DNA from: Asticcacaulis aquaticus
GTDB lineage: Bacteria; Pseudomonadota; Alphaproteobacteria; Caulobacterales; Caulobacteraceae
Direction: 5' to 3'
Assembly (NCBI RefSeq): GCF_028550415.1
Contig: NZ_JAQQKX010000015.1
Coordinates: forward strand, 1-64,000
Length of the DNA stretch: 64,000 nucleotides
Shown here: positions 34,821 to 43,236 of the stretch, in pieces
Layout of the letters: each line of letters starts with the position of its first letter
How positions within the stretch are numbered: the first letter of the stretch is position 1
The notes under the pieces: model-generated
The model's database searches: none
What the model saw: only the letters and a program-made list of their open reading frames with translations
What the model was told of the DNA's origin: nothing
Position numbers and translations under genes: made by a program

Positions 34821-35942
34821 TTACCGGGCCAGCTGATAGGCGAGTCTGTAGCGGACCTTGTCGCCGATATGGCGGATGACCTTGCGGAACGGCAGTTCGA
34901 CCAGATGGTGCCCCAGCATGGCGACCGGCACGATGGCGACAAGACCCGCGAACCACCACATGAACGGCAGCGGCGCGTCCCCTGTCCCCAGCACCATGCC
35001 GGCGACATTGAGGTAGATCCACTTCCACGGCACATAGACCATGTACATGGCGAACGACACCTCGCCCAGATAGACCATGACGCGGTTGCCCATGATCCCG
35101 TCATTGCCGAGCCCGCCAACGCACAGCAGCATCAGGCCCAGCGCCACGACGATCAGGGCGTCGAACGGCAGCCACGTCGCCGCCACCAGCGCCGTCAGCG
35201 AAGCCGCTGCCGCGCCGATCATGGCGATGGTACGCGACGTGACCGCGCCCGACCGCCACAGGAGATAGAGCGAACAGCCGAGCATGAAGGCCGGAACGAT
35301 ACGCAGCGCCCCCCAGAAGACGGTCGCGCGCGTCAGCGGAAAGCCCATGAAGACTTCGAAAATGATATAGAGGCTGGTCAGGAAGGCGACGCTGAGCCCC
35401 AGAGCCAGCCACGGACGGCGCCGCATCGACCACGCCACGGTGCCGAAGACCGGGAACAGCAGATAGGCGAACCATTCCGCCGAGATCGACCACGAGGGGT
35501 GGTTGAAGGCGGCTTCCGGTGCCAGCCCCCAGGCCTGAACGAGGAACAGGTGCGCGGGCAAGGCTTCCCAGTTGACGAGGTTCTTGTCGACGCTCATGCC
35601 TTTGACGGTTGCCGCCGCCCACAGCAAGATGGCGAACAGCAGCGTCGCGATATGCAGCGGATAGATGCGCGCCAGCCGGTTGACGATAAACGGCCCATAC
35701 TGAAACCGCCCGTCACCGAGGCTCCCCAGATAAACGTGGCTCAGAATGAAACCGGACAGGACGAAGAACAGATCGACCCCCAGATAGCCCTTGTCGATGA
35801 TACCGAGCGGGATCGCCCCTTGCAGGGCGGGCCAGTAACTGAACAGGATCACCCAAACGGCGGCGAAAAAGCGCAGCGAGGTCAGGGGCTTGATGTCGGT
35901 CGCCGCGGCTTGGGCGACAGTGGCGCGGATCGAAGAGGTCAT
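34821..35942 (-). CDS. Acyltransferase 3 family membrane protein (OafA/YrhL-like)
   Basis: The 373-residue integral membrane protein has about ten TMs. The N-terminus PLTSLRFFAAVWVILFSYW contains the family's conserved R-F-x-A region, but the usual catalytic His after this segment appears replaced (LFSYWPAL). YLGVDLFFVLSGFILSHVY near residue 55 and NHPSWSISAEWFAYLLFPVFG near 150 are strong family motifs. Members O-acetylate sugars of LPS, exopolysaccharide or peptidoglycan. The altered His position is worth checking, because it could change or abolish transfer. Single gene with its own terminator. Confidence 0.88.
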   Translation of the reverse strand: MTSSIRATVAQAAATDIKPLTSLRFFAAVWVILFSYWPALQGAIPLGIIDKGYLGVDLFFVLSGFILSHVYLGSLGDGRFQYGPFIVNRLARIYPLHIATLLFAILLWAAATVKGMSVDKNLVNWEALPAHLFLVQAWGLAPEAAFNHPSWSISAEWFAYLLFPVFGTVAWSMRRRPWLALGLSVAFLTSLYIIFEVFMGFPLTRATVFWGALRIVPAFMLGCSLYLLWRSGAVTSRTIAMIGAAAASLTALVAATWLPFDALIVVALGLMLLCVGGLGNDGIMGNRVMVYLGEVSFAMYMVYVPWKWIYLNVAGMVLGTGDAPLPFMWWFAGLVAIVPVAMLGHHLVELPFRKVIRHIGDKVRYRLAYQLAR

Positions 35943-36065
35943 GGTGCGGGGGCCTCAGGTGGTGCCCGTTCCGGGCGGGTGACTGTTCCAAAATGCGCCG
36001 GTCAGGCGAATTTCAGTCGATACGTGCAGGTTTCATGCCCTTTTCAGGGGTAACGGACACGAAAA

Positions 36066-36094
36066 CGCCCTGTGCCGGACCATGGCACAGGGCG
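36066..36094 (-). terminator. Rho-independent terminator, minus strand
   Basis: CGCCCTGTGCC and GGCACAGGGCG flank GGACCAT. On the minus strand the stem is followed by TTTTCG. It probably ends the ydbH-ynbE-ydbL transcript after it passes the repeat at 36128-36288. Confidence 0.7.
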
Positions 36095-36127
36095 CTTAAG
36101 ATCGGATGAACCGGGGAGAACCTTACT

Positions 36128-36288
36128 TATACCTCCCCAGTTTACTGGGGAGGGGGACCGCGCCCGGAGGGCGTGGTGGTGGGGGTTCTTGCTTTCTTAC
36201 AGCAATGGACGTTGAACCTCCGCAAGACACCCCACCACCGCTCGCTCTGCTCACGGTCCCCCTCCCCGCGTAAGCACAGGGAGGCATA
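36128..36288. repeat. Long palindromic repeat, family A
   Basis: TATACCTCCCCAGTTTACTGGGGAGGGGG-type left end (hairpin CCCCAGTTTACTGGGG) and CGGTCCCCCTCCCC right end flank CCACCACCGCTCG and GGTGGTGGGGGTTCTTGC. The GGTTCTTGCTT stretch is shared with 1193-1361. It lies between ydbL and the terminator. Confidence 0.7.
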
Positions 36289-36326
36289 AAAGGAGCGGCT
36301 CCTCACTTTTGGGAGATGGATACCGC

Positions 36327-36704
36327 TTACTTCTGCTTCCAGCTACCGGAGTCGTCCTTGTAGAACTCACCGGCCTTGACCTTGGGCAGGATGATGTTGG
36401 TGAAGGCCGACGCCCCGGCCGCCGCCGGCGACACGCCGTTCTTGGCGGCGGCTTCGGCATAGACCTTGGCGCGACCGGCATTGATTTCATCGACCGCGTC
36501 CTTGGTCGCGCCGTCGGCCGAGCCCTTGACGAGGCCGAGATAGCCGTCCGACTGCTCACCGACGGTGCCCGCCGCCTTGGCGGCATCGACGGTCGCCTTG
36601 GCGGCGGATTGCGCATAGGCCGGGGTGTTCAACACCACAGCGCTGGTCAGAACGGCGGAAGAGACGACAACCGCGCTCAGAATAGAGAAGAGAGTCTTTT
36701 TCAT
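36327..36704 (-). CDS. ydbL: YdbL-family (DUF1318) periplasmic protein
   Basis: The 125-residue product has a signal peptide (MKKTLFSILSAVVVSSAVLTSA, ending AYAQ). The DUF1318 domain follows: KAAGTVGEQSDGYLGLVKGSADGATKDAVDEINAGRAKVYAEAAAKNGVSPAAAG-type sequence around residues 40-100, and a C-terminal AGEFYKDDSGSWKQK. It is the last gene of a ydbH-ynbE-ydbL operon, 12 bases after ynbE. In E. coli YdbL modulates the YdbH-YnbE intermembrane bridge. Confidence 0.9.
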   Translation of the reverse strand: MKKTLFSILSAVVVSSAVLTSAVVLNTPAYAQSAAKATVDAAKAAGTVGEQSDGYLGLVKGSADGATKDAVDEINAGRAKVYAEAAAKNGVSPAAAGASAFTNIILPKVKAGEFYKDDSGSWKQK

Positions 36705-36716
36705 CGTCTTATGTCC

Positions 36717-36914
36717 TTAGAACAGGTCGGGATTTTGCTTGACCAGCGTCTTGACGTCCTCATCGAGGCTGATGCGCACATTGTGGTCGAGCTTGGCATA
36801 GATGGTGATCGGCTCCACCTGGAGACGGATCGTAGGCGTGCACGCGGCGAGCATGGCCGCTCCGGCCAGAACGATGGCCGCCGCGCCCGCCCGCGCGGGG
36901 AACAATTTGGACAT
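36717..36914 (-). CDS. ynbE: YnbE-family outer-membrane lipoprotein
   Basis: The start at ATG 36914 has GGAG seven bases upstream. The 65-residue lipoprotein has the signal MSKLFPARAGAAAIVLAGA with lipobox LAAC, followed by TPTIRLQVEPITIYAKLDHNV and RISLDEDVKTLV, the short YnbE beta-strand region. In E. coli YnbE multimerises by beta-strand stacking onto the C-terminus of YdbH to form a lipid bridge to the outer membrane. Encoded between a small membrane protein gene and ydbL. Confidence 0.9.
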   Translation of the reverse strand: MSKLFPARAGAAAIVLAGAAMLAACTPTIRLQVEPITIYAKLDHNVRISLDEDVKTLVKQNPDLF

Positions 36915-37030
36915 GTAAAACTCCGTCTCAGGAAATGGCGTGAACATACATCTATAAGATATAGGCTGAACGCAGTCTGAATGGAAATTACATTTTCAGA
37001 CATGCCTCGTAGGCATCATTATGATCAGTT

Positions 37031-37222
37031 TTACAGATTAGCTTTATCGATTATCCAACCTACAGCCAGCATCAGCAGTACAAAAACACCATAAACCAGC
37101 ACCTTGTACATAAACCGCTTTTCTGCCGAGTCGCTAAAAGACGTAGGCATAAAATTTTGCACCACTCCGTTAGCTGCAAAGATCAAAGCAACAAAAACGC
37201 CTAATAAAACAATTTGAATCAT
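37031..37222 (-). CDS. Small two-TM membrane protein inserted in the ydbH operon
   Basis: The 63-residue product has two hydrophobic spans (IQIVLLGVFVALIFAANGVV and VLVYGVFVLLMLAVGWII) around a short polar loop (PTSFSDSAEKRFMYK). GGGGGAT lies upstream of the ATG. The DNA is much more AT-rich than its neighbours. It sits between ydbH and ynbE, which are normally adjacent. I recognise no family; the inference is a recent arrival or an added membrane subunit. Confidence 0.55.
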   Translation of the reverse strand: MIQIVLLGVFVALIFAANGVVQNFMPTSFSDSAEKRFMYKVLVYGVFVLLMLAVGWIIDKANL

Positions 37223-37332
37223 TCCCCGATCCCCCAGCTTCTAAACCGGTAGGCTGACAGCGATTTTAATTTGGCGCAACCACCATCAAATTAGGCAATT
37301 TTCCCGCAAGGAAAAATGTCGTCGCCTACTAT

Positions 37333-40300
37333 TTACTTCTTCGGACTCCAGTCGAAGCCGCCGCGTTTCTGAACCGCGATGACGTCGCTGAGGATCTGAC
37401 CCAGATTATAGTTGACGTCGAGGTTCAGATTGACCGGCGTATCCGACGGCAGGTCGATCGGCTGCTGGGCGATACGCCCGCGCAGGAATTCGAACAGCGG
37501 AATCTTCGCTTCCTTGCGTTCAGGCGGATCGTACTTGCCCTGAATGTGGAAGTTGAAGCCCAGAATGCCCTTGTCGTTGGTGCCGATATAGGCGTCTAGG
37601 TTCGAATAGGCGAGGTGTTCCATCGCCTGATAGGCGAAGTTTTCCAGCGTATTGGACGGGGCCGCCGTGGTGGTTTTCGCCCCCCCGGCCCCTTCGACGG
37701 TTTGGGTCACCTTGCCATCGGGCGTCACGTCCTGAAGACCCGCGCGCTTGATCGAGACGCGGCCCGGCCCGTCGCCCTTAAGGAAGCCCTTGGCGACCGT
37801 GATCTTGTTATCCTTGAATTCGAACGGCACGCGGCCCGAGACGCGGCCCACGAAATCGACATCCTTGCCGAACGCACTGGCCTCGACCACCTTGCCGAAG
37901 TCGACCTTCTCGAAATAGAGCGCGCCTTTAAGGCCTTTGGCGATGTCGAACGGCACGTCCATCGGCTCCAGCGCGAAGACACCGCCGGGGCTGGTCACAT
38001 CGGCGCGTTCCAGCTTCAGCGTCTCGCCCGCGAACTGCATCACCGCGGTAACGTCGGTGATCGGCACGAAGCTGGTCACCTTGTTGACCGTAATCGTCTG
38101 GCCCGGTGCGGAATTGAGCGGCGACAGGTTGTCGAAGACGATGCGCCCGTTCAGCCCTTCGGCCAGACCGGCGGGGCTGGTGAAGGTCAGATTCTGCAGC
38201 AGGACCGTGCCGCCGCTGACCGAGCCGTCCTTCGACCAGCCGACGAAGCCCGTGAAGTCGATATGACCGGTGGTGTCGCGCGCCATGACCCCGGCCACCA
38301 GCGGCGTCAGGTCGAGCGGTTGCAGCTTGTCCGGATTGAAGGTCAGGGTCGGGGTGGTGATATCCAGCCGCCCGGTCCCCGTCGCGAGGTCGGAGGTGAG
38401 GACCACATCGGCGACCGGGTCCGGCGCGCGTTTGCGCACGGCCGGATCGGCGGCATAGACCTTGAGCGTGCCATCCAACGTCTTGCGGCCCTGCGCGACG
38501 TCGCCGGTCACGACGACCGGGTGGAAGCGCGGAATCTCCAGCGCATCGGCGGCGGCGAGATTGTCCAGCGCGACTTTAAACCCGACGCCCTGAGTGTCAG
38601 AAAAGGTAAAGGCGTCGAAACGGCCCTTGCCGCCATTGAGCTTGACCTGAAAGTCGGGAGCGTCGGCGATCAGGCTATCGAACTGCCCCTGCGCCCGCCA
38701 CTGGCTGCCGGACATGCTGAACAGGGGGGCCGCGACCGGGCACAGGCGCGTCGTGACATGGGTCATCCGCCCGCCGATATCGGCGCGGTCGGCGGTGACG
38801 TCGGTGCACTGATCCAGTCGCACGTCGAGGCCGGTCGGCGTGGTGATAAAGCGCCCGTCGGCCTTCAGCTTCACGCCATAGGCCGGGGCGAAGTTGAACG
38901 CCGTCTCGACGTTCAGTTTTCCGGACACCGCGCCTTCGGAGCCTATGCCCATATCGGTCACGCGCGCCGTCAGGGCCGGCAGGTCGCCGCCCGCCATCGT
39001 CAGGATCAGGCCGCCACGCCCGCGCGACGAGATCAGCACTTGATTACCACCCAAAACAGAAATGGGTGCGACGCGGATTTCGCCTCCGCTTTTCGGGCGG
39101 ATGATCGCCGTTTTGGTCAGCTTCACGTCGAAGTCGTTATTGACCAGCGTGACGCGGACGCCTTCGGCCCTGAGGCTGAAACGGTCGACCGCCCGCACCA
39201 TGGCCACCATAATATCCGGCCCTTCCGGCGCGGCAGGCACCGGCGGCGTACCCGGCGGCAGACGCGTATTCGACAGTTCGGCGGCACGGCGCCCTTCGGC
39301 CAAAGCCTTGACGCGGTCGTCGGCCAGCGCGCCAAGCCCCTGATATCGACCGTCGGCGCTGTTGATGTCGGTATCGAGCGCCAGTTCAAAGCCCTGCGTG
39401 TTCGAACGCCCCTGCCCGTCCAGCCGTGCGGTCACCGTATCGAGAATCAGATCGTTCTGAGCGATGCGTGCGGCCTTGGCCTGACCGTGGAAATTGAACT
39501 CCAGCCCCTGCTCACCCTGCGCCAGCGAAAACTCCGGCAGGGTCACCGCCGCGTCTTTCAGGAACAAGGCATCTTGACGCAGCGCCCCGACCGTCCCATG
39601 CAGAGGGCCTTTGAGCGTCACCACCGCCGTCTCGTTGAGGTTCAGATCGGCCTTGAGCGCCAGATTTTGCCCTTCGAAGCTCAGAGCCCGGCTGTCGATG
39701 GTGCCGGTTTGCAGACTATCGGCGCGCGACAATAGGCGTGTCGTCCCGTCGAAGGTCAGGCGCGTGTTTTCAACGTCCATGCGGCCTTCGATCGCCGTAT
39801 TGGCTTCGAACACCGCCACATCGGCGGCGGCCCCCTGTATCCCGGCGGCGCGGACGGCAAAGCTTCCGCTGACCAGACCATCAAATCCCGACAACGGCGA
39901 TTTACGCGCGGCCTCGTCCGACAATTGCCGATAGGGGACGCGCAGATTGAGGTCGGTGTGGACGCCCTGCATGTGGGTGTCAGGATCGCCTTCGACGTCG
40001 GCGGTCTTGAGCACCAGATCTTCCGCCGACAACCGTGCCTCGATGCGCAGGGCCTCGCCCGCCTCAGCGTCCTTTTCAGCGCGGATACGGACATAGCCCG
40101 CCGACAGGTGGCCCTGCGCCATCTGTCCGTCGAGATCCGCCGGTTTCAGATTGAGGTCGAGCGCCGTCAGCCGCCCCCTGACCAGGTTGAGCCCGCCCGT
40201 CGCGCCGATCATGCCGTAGTCGGTGCGCACCCGGATGCGGGCGTCTTCGACCAGTATGTTTTCGGGCGGCGCGCCGCCGGGCCCGGCGCTGCCCTTGAGA

Positions 40301-40833
40301 AGTTTGTCCAGCGTGCCGAAGCCGAAACCCGACTTGTCGTAGGCGAAGGTCAGGTCGGGCTTGACCAGATGCACCGACCGCAGCCGCGTCAGGGGCTGGC
40401 CGAAATTGAAGAAATTGAGATCGTAATCGACGTCGAAGCGCTCGATGACCAGATCGGGCTTGCCTGCCGCACCCAGCACCGCACGCCCCGAGACGTTTTC
40501 CAGGCTTAGGCTATCGATGCGCAGTTCCGCCGGGATACCCTGCGCCTTGAGCCAGTTCTGCGCGACTTCGCGGGCGATGTCCTTGCGCGCCGCGTAGGAT
40601 ATGACGCCGACCGCCGCCGCACTCCAAAGGGTCAGCAGCAGCCAGCCACCGGCGCGCAGACGGCGCTTGCGGCGTTTGGGGCTGTTACCGGACGGGGGCG
40701 GGTTCGATCCGTCACCGCCCTCACCACCATTGCCACCGGATGCACCGCCCCCTCGCCTTTTGGACACGCTTTTCTTCCCCTGACCGACCACACGGGTGAA
40801 GCTGGAATGCGACGGCAGCCGGACGGGGAACAT
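37333..40833 (-). CDS. ydbH: YdbH-family AsmA-like intermembrane lipid transport protein
   Basis: The large product (1166 residues from ATG 40833; a TTG at 40884 would add 17) has a cytoplasmic Gly/Arg/Pro-rich head (KRRGGGASGGNGGEG). One TM (GWLLLTLWSAAAVGVISYAA) follows near residue 85, then a very long periplasmic region of beta-strand repeats of the AsmA/TamB type. The C-terminal FAYQAMEHLAYSNLDAYIG and GILGFNFHIQGKYDPPERK, ending in NLDVNYNLGQIL, match the YdbH/DUF748-like end that meets YnbE. It is a predicted bridge carrying phospholipid to the outer membrane, with ynbE and ydbL downstream. Confidence 0.88.
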   Translation of the reverse strand: MFPVRLPSHSSFTRVVGQGKKSVSKRRGGGASGGNGGEGGDGSNPPPSGNSPKRRKRRLRAGGWLLLTLWSAAAVGVISYAARKDIAREVAQNWLKAQGIPAELRIDSLSLENVSGRAVLGAAGKPDLVIERFDVDYDLNFFNFGQPLTRLRSVHLVKPDLTFAYDKSGFGFGTLDKLLKGSAGPGGAPPENILVEDARIRVRTDYGMIGATGGLNLVRGRLTALDLNLKPADLDGQMAQGHLSAGYVRIRAEKDAEAGEALRIEARLSAEDLVLKTADVEGDPDTHMQGVHTDLNLRVPYRQLSDEAARKSPLSGFDGLVSGSFAVRAAGIQGAAADVAVFEANTAIEGRMDVENTRLTFDGTTRLLSRADSLQTGTIDSRALSFEGQNLALKADLNLNETAVVTLKGPLHGTVGALRQDALFLKDAAVTLPEFSLAQGEQGLEFNFHGQAKAARIAQNDLILDTVTARLDGQGRSNTQGFELALDTDINSADGRYQGLGALADDRVKALAEGRRAAELSNTRLPPGTPPVPAAPEGPDIMVAMVRAVDRFSLRAEGVRVTLVNNDFDVKLTKTAIIRPKSGGEIRVAPISVLGGNQVLISSRGRGGLILTMAGGDLPALTARVTDMGIGSEGAVSGKLNVETAFNFAPAYGVKLKADGRFITTPTGLDVRLDQCTDVTADRADIGGRMTHVTTRLCPVAAPLFSMSGSQWRAQGQFDSLIADAPDFQVKLNGGKGRFDAFTFSDTQGVGFKVALDNLAAADALEIPRFHPVVVTGDVAQGRKTLDGTLKVYAADPAVRKRAPDPVADVVLTSDLATGTGRLDITTPTLTFNPDKLQPLDLTPLVAGVMARDTTGHIDFTGFVGWSKDGSVSGGTVLLQNLTFTSPAGLAEGLNGRIVFDNLSPLNSAPGQTITVNKVTSFVPITDVTAVMQFAGETLKLERADVTSPGGVFALEPMDVPFDIAKGLKGALYFEKVDFGKVVEASAFGKDVDFVGRVSGRVPFEFKDNKITVAKGFLKGDGPGRVSIKRAGLQDVTPDGKVTQTVEGAGGAKTTTAAPSNTLENFAYQAMEHLAYSNLDAYIGTNDKGILGFNFHIQGKYDPPERKEAKIPLFEFLRGRIAQQPIDLPSDTPVNLNLDVNYNLGQILSDVIAVQKRGGFDWSPKK

Positions 40834-41439
40834 CAGTTCATTCCCGTCTGTCGGCGAGTCGTATGGCAGGTCCAGAGTGCGCAAACAGGTGGTCTTCGTC
40901 TGTAAAAATAGCGGAAGGAAGGGTCACTATGCCACGCATGTCTTAAAAATTCCGGCCTTTTTCGATTCTTTTTTAACCCTGATGTCGCGTCGCTGACACT
41001 TACAATGACGTTAAGGCACCGAATCTGTTCCGTCATCGGATGGCCCGCACGCAAAACCTTAACGAATAGTGACTGGTTTTCGTCACTTAGAATGAATACC
41101 GCGATTATAAAAAACCCATAAAGGGGACATCAAAGCGCCGCGATTAAGGGCGATATTAACCTTCTCGGCCTATTGAGGATACCGGAATACCTGTATCCGG
41201 CTGCGGTTTTGCCGGCATAACGCCGCTGTGATTGCCTTATTCTCGCCTTATTTTGGCGTAAGCAGGGCCTTTAACACTTTCGGGACTCAGCCCATACCTG
41301 TCCACAGGTTTATTTGGCTGCGTCGTGTTTCCCCGAAATGGGGAATACCAGGAATACCTTTTGGGCGGTGGAGAAAACGGCTCCGCTTCGAGTAACAGCC
41401 CGCGTTGATGTAACCCTTGTATCCCGTTTACGGAATTAG
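40834..41439. other. 600-base gap with repeated GAATACC heptamers
   Basis: The divergent gap between ydbH and the M23 gene contains no convincing ORF. GAATACC occurs four times on the plus strand (41094, 41185, 41343, 41352), far more than chance predicts for a 7-mer in this length. Palindromes AGTGAC...GTCACT (41068-41087), GGATAC...GTATCC (about 41177-41199) and TTCCCC-GAAAT-GGGGAA (41329-41345) are also present. It is probably regulatory DNA for the wall hydrolase. Confidence 0.5.
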
Positions 41440-42897
41440 ATGGCTCAACTCGATCCCCGCCGACAACCTGTTCGTCTGACGCCGATGGTCTTTGTCACCG
41501 CGGCGGCCCTGACGGTCGGCACGCTTATCTGGCGCGTTTTCCAGCCCTTGCCCTCGACCCTGCCGGCGATGGACCCGTCCGCCGTGCTGGCGCTTGAGAC
41601 CCGCGCCCTGGCCGAAGCCGCCGCGCGCCCCGGTTTCGCGCAGCCGACCAATGTCCAGATCATGCTCCGCGCCGGTGAAACCCTGTCTCAGGCCCTGACG
41701 CGGTCGGGCGTTTCCAGCAAGGAGGCGCAGGACGCCGTGGCGCTTCTGTCGCAGGCCTTCGACGTCGTCAATCTCAACAAGGGCATGAGCGTTCAGGCCG
41801 CCATCGCGCGCCCCGAAGAAGGCCGCAAGCCCGCGCAGCTTCTGGGCCTCACCGTCCGCACCGGCCCCGCCAAGCAATTGACCCTGACCACCAGCCACGA
41901 CGGCACCATGCGCCTGCGGGCCCTTGAGGAATCCGTTCGTGACGAGCGCCGCGTGGCCATCGGCACGATCGACGGCTCGCTGATCACCTCGGCGACCGCG
42001 CTGGGGGCGACCCCGAACGTGACCGGTCAGGTGCTCAAGCTGTTTGCGCACAAGATCGACTTCGAACGCGATATTAAGGCGGGCGACACCTTCAAGCTGG
42101 TCTTCGACCGCAAGGTGACCGAAAGCGGCCGCGTGGTCGAATCCGGCAATCTGCTCTATGCCGAAATCAACGCCAAGGGCGGGGTGACGCGCTTCTATTC
42201 CTACAAGCGCAAGGGCGACAAGGACGCGCAGTTCTTCGACGAAGCGGGCAAGAATATCAAGGGCTTCCTGCTGGCCACCCCGGTCGCCGCTGCCCGCACC
42301 TCGTCGGGCTTCGGGATGCGCCGCCACCCGATTCAGGGCTTCATGAAGATGCACACCGGCATCGACTTCGCCGCCGGAACGGGGACGCCGATCTATGCCG
42401 CCGGTGACGGCGTGGTCGCCGACGCCAAGTGGTGGGGCGGCTATGGCCGCTGGGTCCGCATCGCCCACAACAAGGATTGGGCGACGGGCTATGCCCACAT
42501 GTCGCAGATCCGCGTCCGTCCGGGCCAGATGGTGCGTCAGGGCGATCTGATCGGCTATGTCGGCTCGACCGGCAATTCGACCGGCCCGCACCTGCATTTC
42601 GAGGTGTGGTACAAGAACCACCCGATGAACCCGAAGGACGCCAAGGTGCCGCAGGGCACGATCCTTGCCGGGAACGATCTGGTGGTGTTCAACGCGCGCA
42701 AGCACGAAATCGACTCGATGATCGCCATGGCCGATCAGAAGCGCACGCAGGATAATGCCGCGTCGCAAACCCTCGCCATGAAGGCCAGCCCCTATCAGTA
42801 CGAAGAGACCGGGGCGGCCAACAAGCTGGTCGCCAAGACCGAGCGCAAGAACATCCCACTGCGCCCGGCCCTGTCCTCGACGCGCGGCAGCAATTAG
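41440..42897 (+). CDS. M23-family (LytM) peptidoglycan DD-endopeptidase
   Basis: The 485-residue protein has an N-terminal TM anchor (MVFVTAAALTVGTLIW). A region with RAGETLSQALTRSGVSSKEAQDAV is a LysM/OapA-like helical pair, and an N-lobe domain follows. The M23 domain (residues about 290-400) has SGFGMRRHPIQGFMKMHTGIDFAAGTG (zinc ligands HxxxD), then GYAHMSQIRVRPGQMVRQGDLIGYVGSTG and the HLHFEVW motif. All zinc ligands are intact, so it should be an active enzyme that cuts peptide cross-links, of the MepM/ShyA type. The long upstream gap carries repeated heptamers. Confidence 0.93.
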   Translation: MAQLDPRRQPVRLTPMVFVTAAALTVGTLIWRVFQPLPSTLPAMDPSAVLALETRALAEAAARPGFAQPTNVQIMLRAGETLSQALTRSGVSSKEAQDAVALLSQAFDVVNLNKGMSVQAAIARPEEGRKPAQLLGLTVRTGPAKQLTLTTSHDGTMRLRALEESVRDERRVAIGTIDGSLITSATALGATPNVTGQVLKLFAHKIDFERDIKAGDTFKLVFDRKVTESGRVVESGNLLYAEINAKGGVTRFYSYKRKGDKDAQFFDEAGKNIKGFLLATPVAAARTSSGFGMRRHPIQGFMKMHTGIDFAAGTGTPIYAAGDGVVADAKWWGGYGRWVRIAHNKDWATGYAHMSQIRVRPGQMVRQGDLIGYVGSTGNSTGPHLHFEVWYKNHPMNPKDAKVPQGTILAGNDLVVFNARKHEIDSMIAMADQKRTQDNAASQTLAMKASPYQYEETGAANKLVAKTERKNIPLRPALSSTRGSN

Positions 42898-42912
42898 GCT
42901 GGTCCATCCTGA

Positions 42913-42941
42913 TTTTCCCTCTCCCTCAGTGAGAGGGAAAT
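42913..42941. repeat. Family B palindrome core
   Basis: TTTTCCCTCTC and GAGAGGGAAA flank CCTCAGT between the M23 gene and a convergent small gene. It also has features of a bidirectional terminator. Confidence 0.5.
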
Positions 42942-42964
42942 GAAGGCAAGTTCATATTCCGTGC

Positions 42965-43234
42965 TTACGCCCTGACTTTCAGATAATGGTCTTGCTCGGT
43001 TTTTTCCTCCTCGGTGTAAACGACATCCTCATCGTCCTCTATCGGCTGGTAATCACCATAACCAAGGCGTTCATTGCGCAATTGCATAGCCTGGTTCCAC
43101 GACGAGGCGTAAAGACTAAAGACAAGGCGTGCGTCCGGATTCATTCTTAGCCGAAATTGATCTGAGCCTTCTCTGACAGGCCCAAAGCTCCCACTCCCGT
43201 CGTCCTGCCAATATTCGTGCAGCAAGTCAGGCAT
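42965..43234 (-). CDS. Small acidic protein coupled to the MFS gene
   Basis: The 89-residue product begins MPDLLHEYWQDDGSG and ends with a strongly acidic tail (PIEDDEDVVYTEEEKTEQDHYLKVRA). It is soluble-looking, with aromatic residues in SLYASSWNQAMQLRNERLGYGDY. Its ATG lies 2 bases after the MFS stop codon (TAG CC ATG), so the two are translationally coupled. No family recognised. Confidence 0.65.
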   Translation of the reverse strand: MPDLLHEYWQDDGSGSFGPVREGSDQFRLRMNPDARLVFSLYASSWNQAMQLRNERLGYGDYQPIEDDEDVVYTEEEKTEQDHYLKVRA

Positions 43235-43236
43235 GG

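Noticed and set aside
37615-39735. 706-residue plus-strand ORF antisense to ydbH
   Set aside because: Composition is Arg/Gly/His-rich shadow coding with no domain, and the opposite strand encodes a clear YdbH protein.
41141-41165. Possible CtrA box (TTAAGGGCGATATTAA) upstream of the M23 gene
   Set aside because: The spacing is eight bases, not seven, so it does not fit the consensus.
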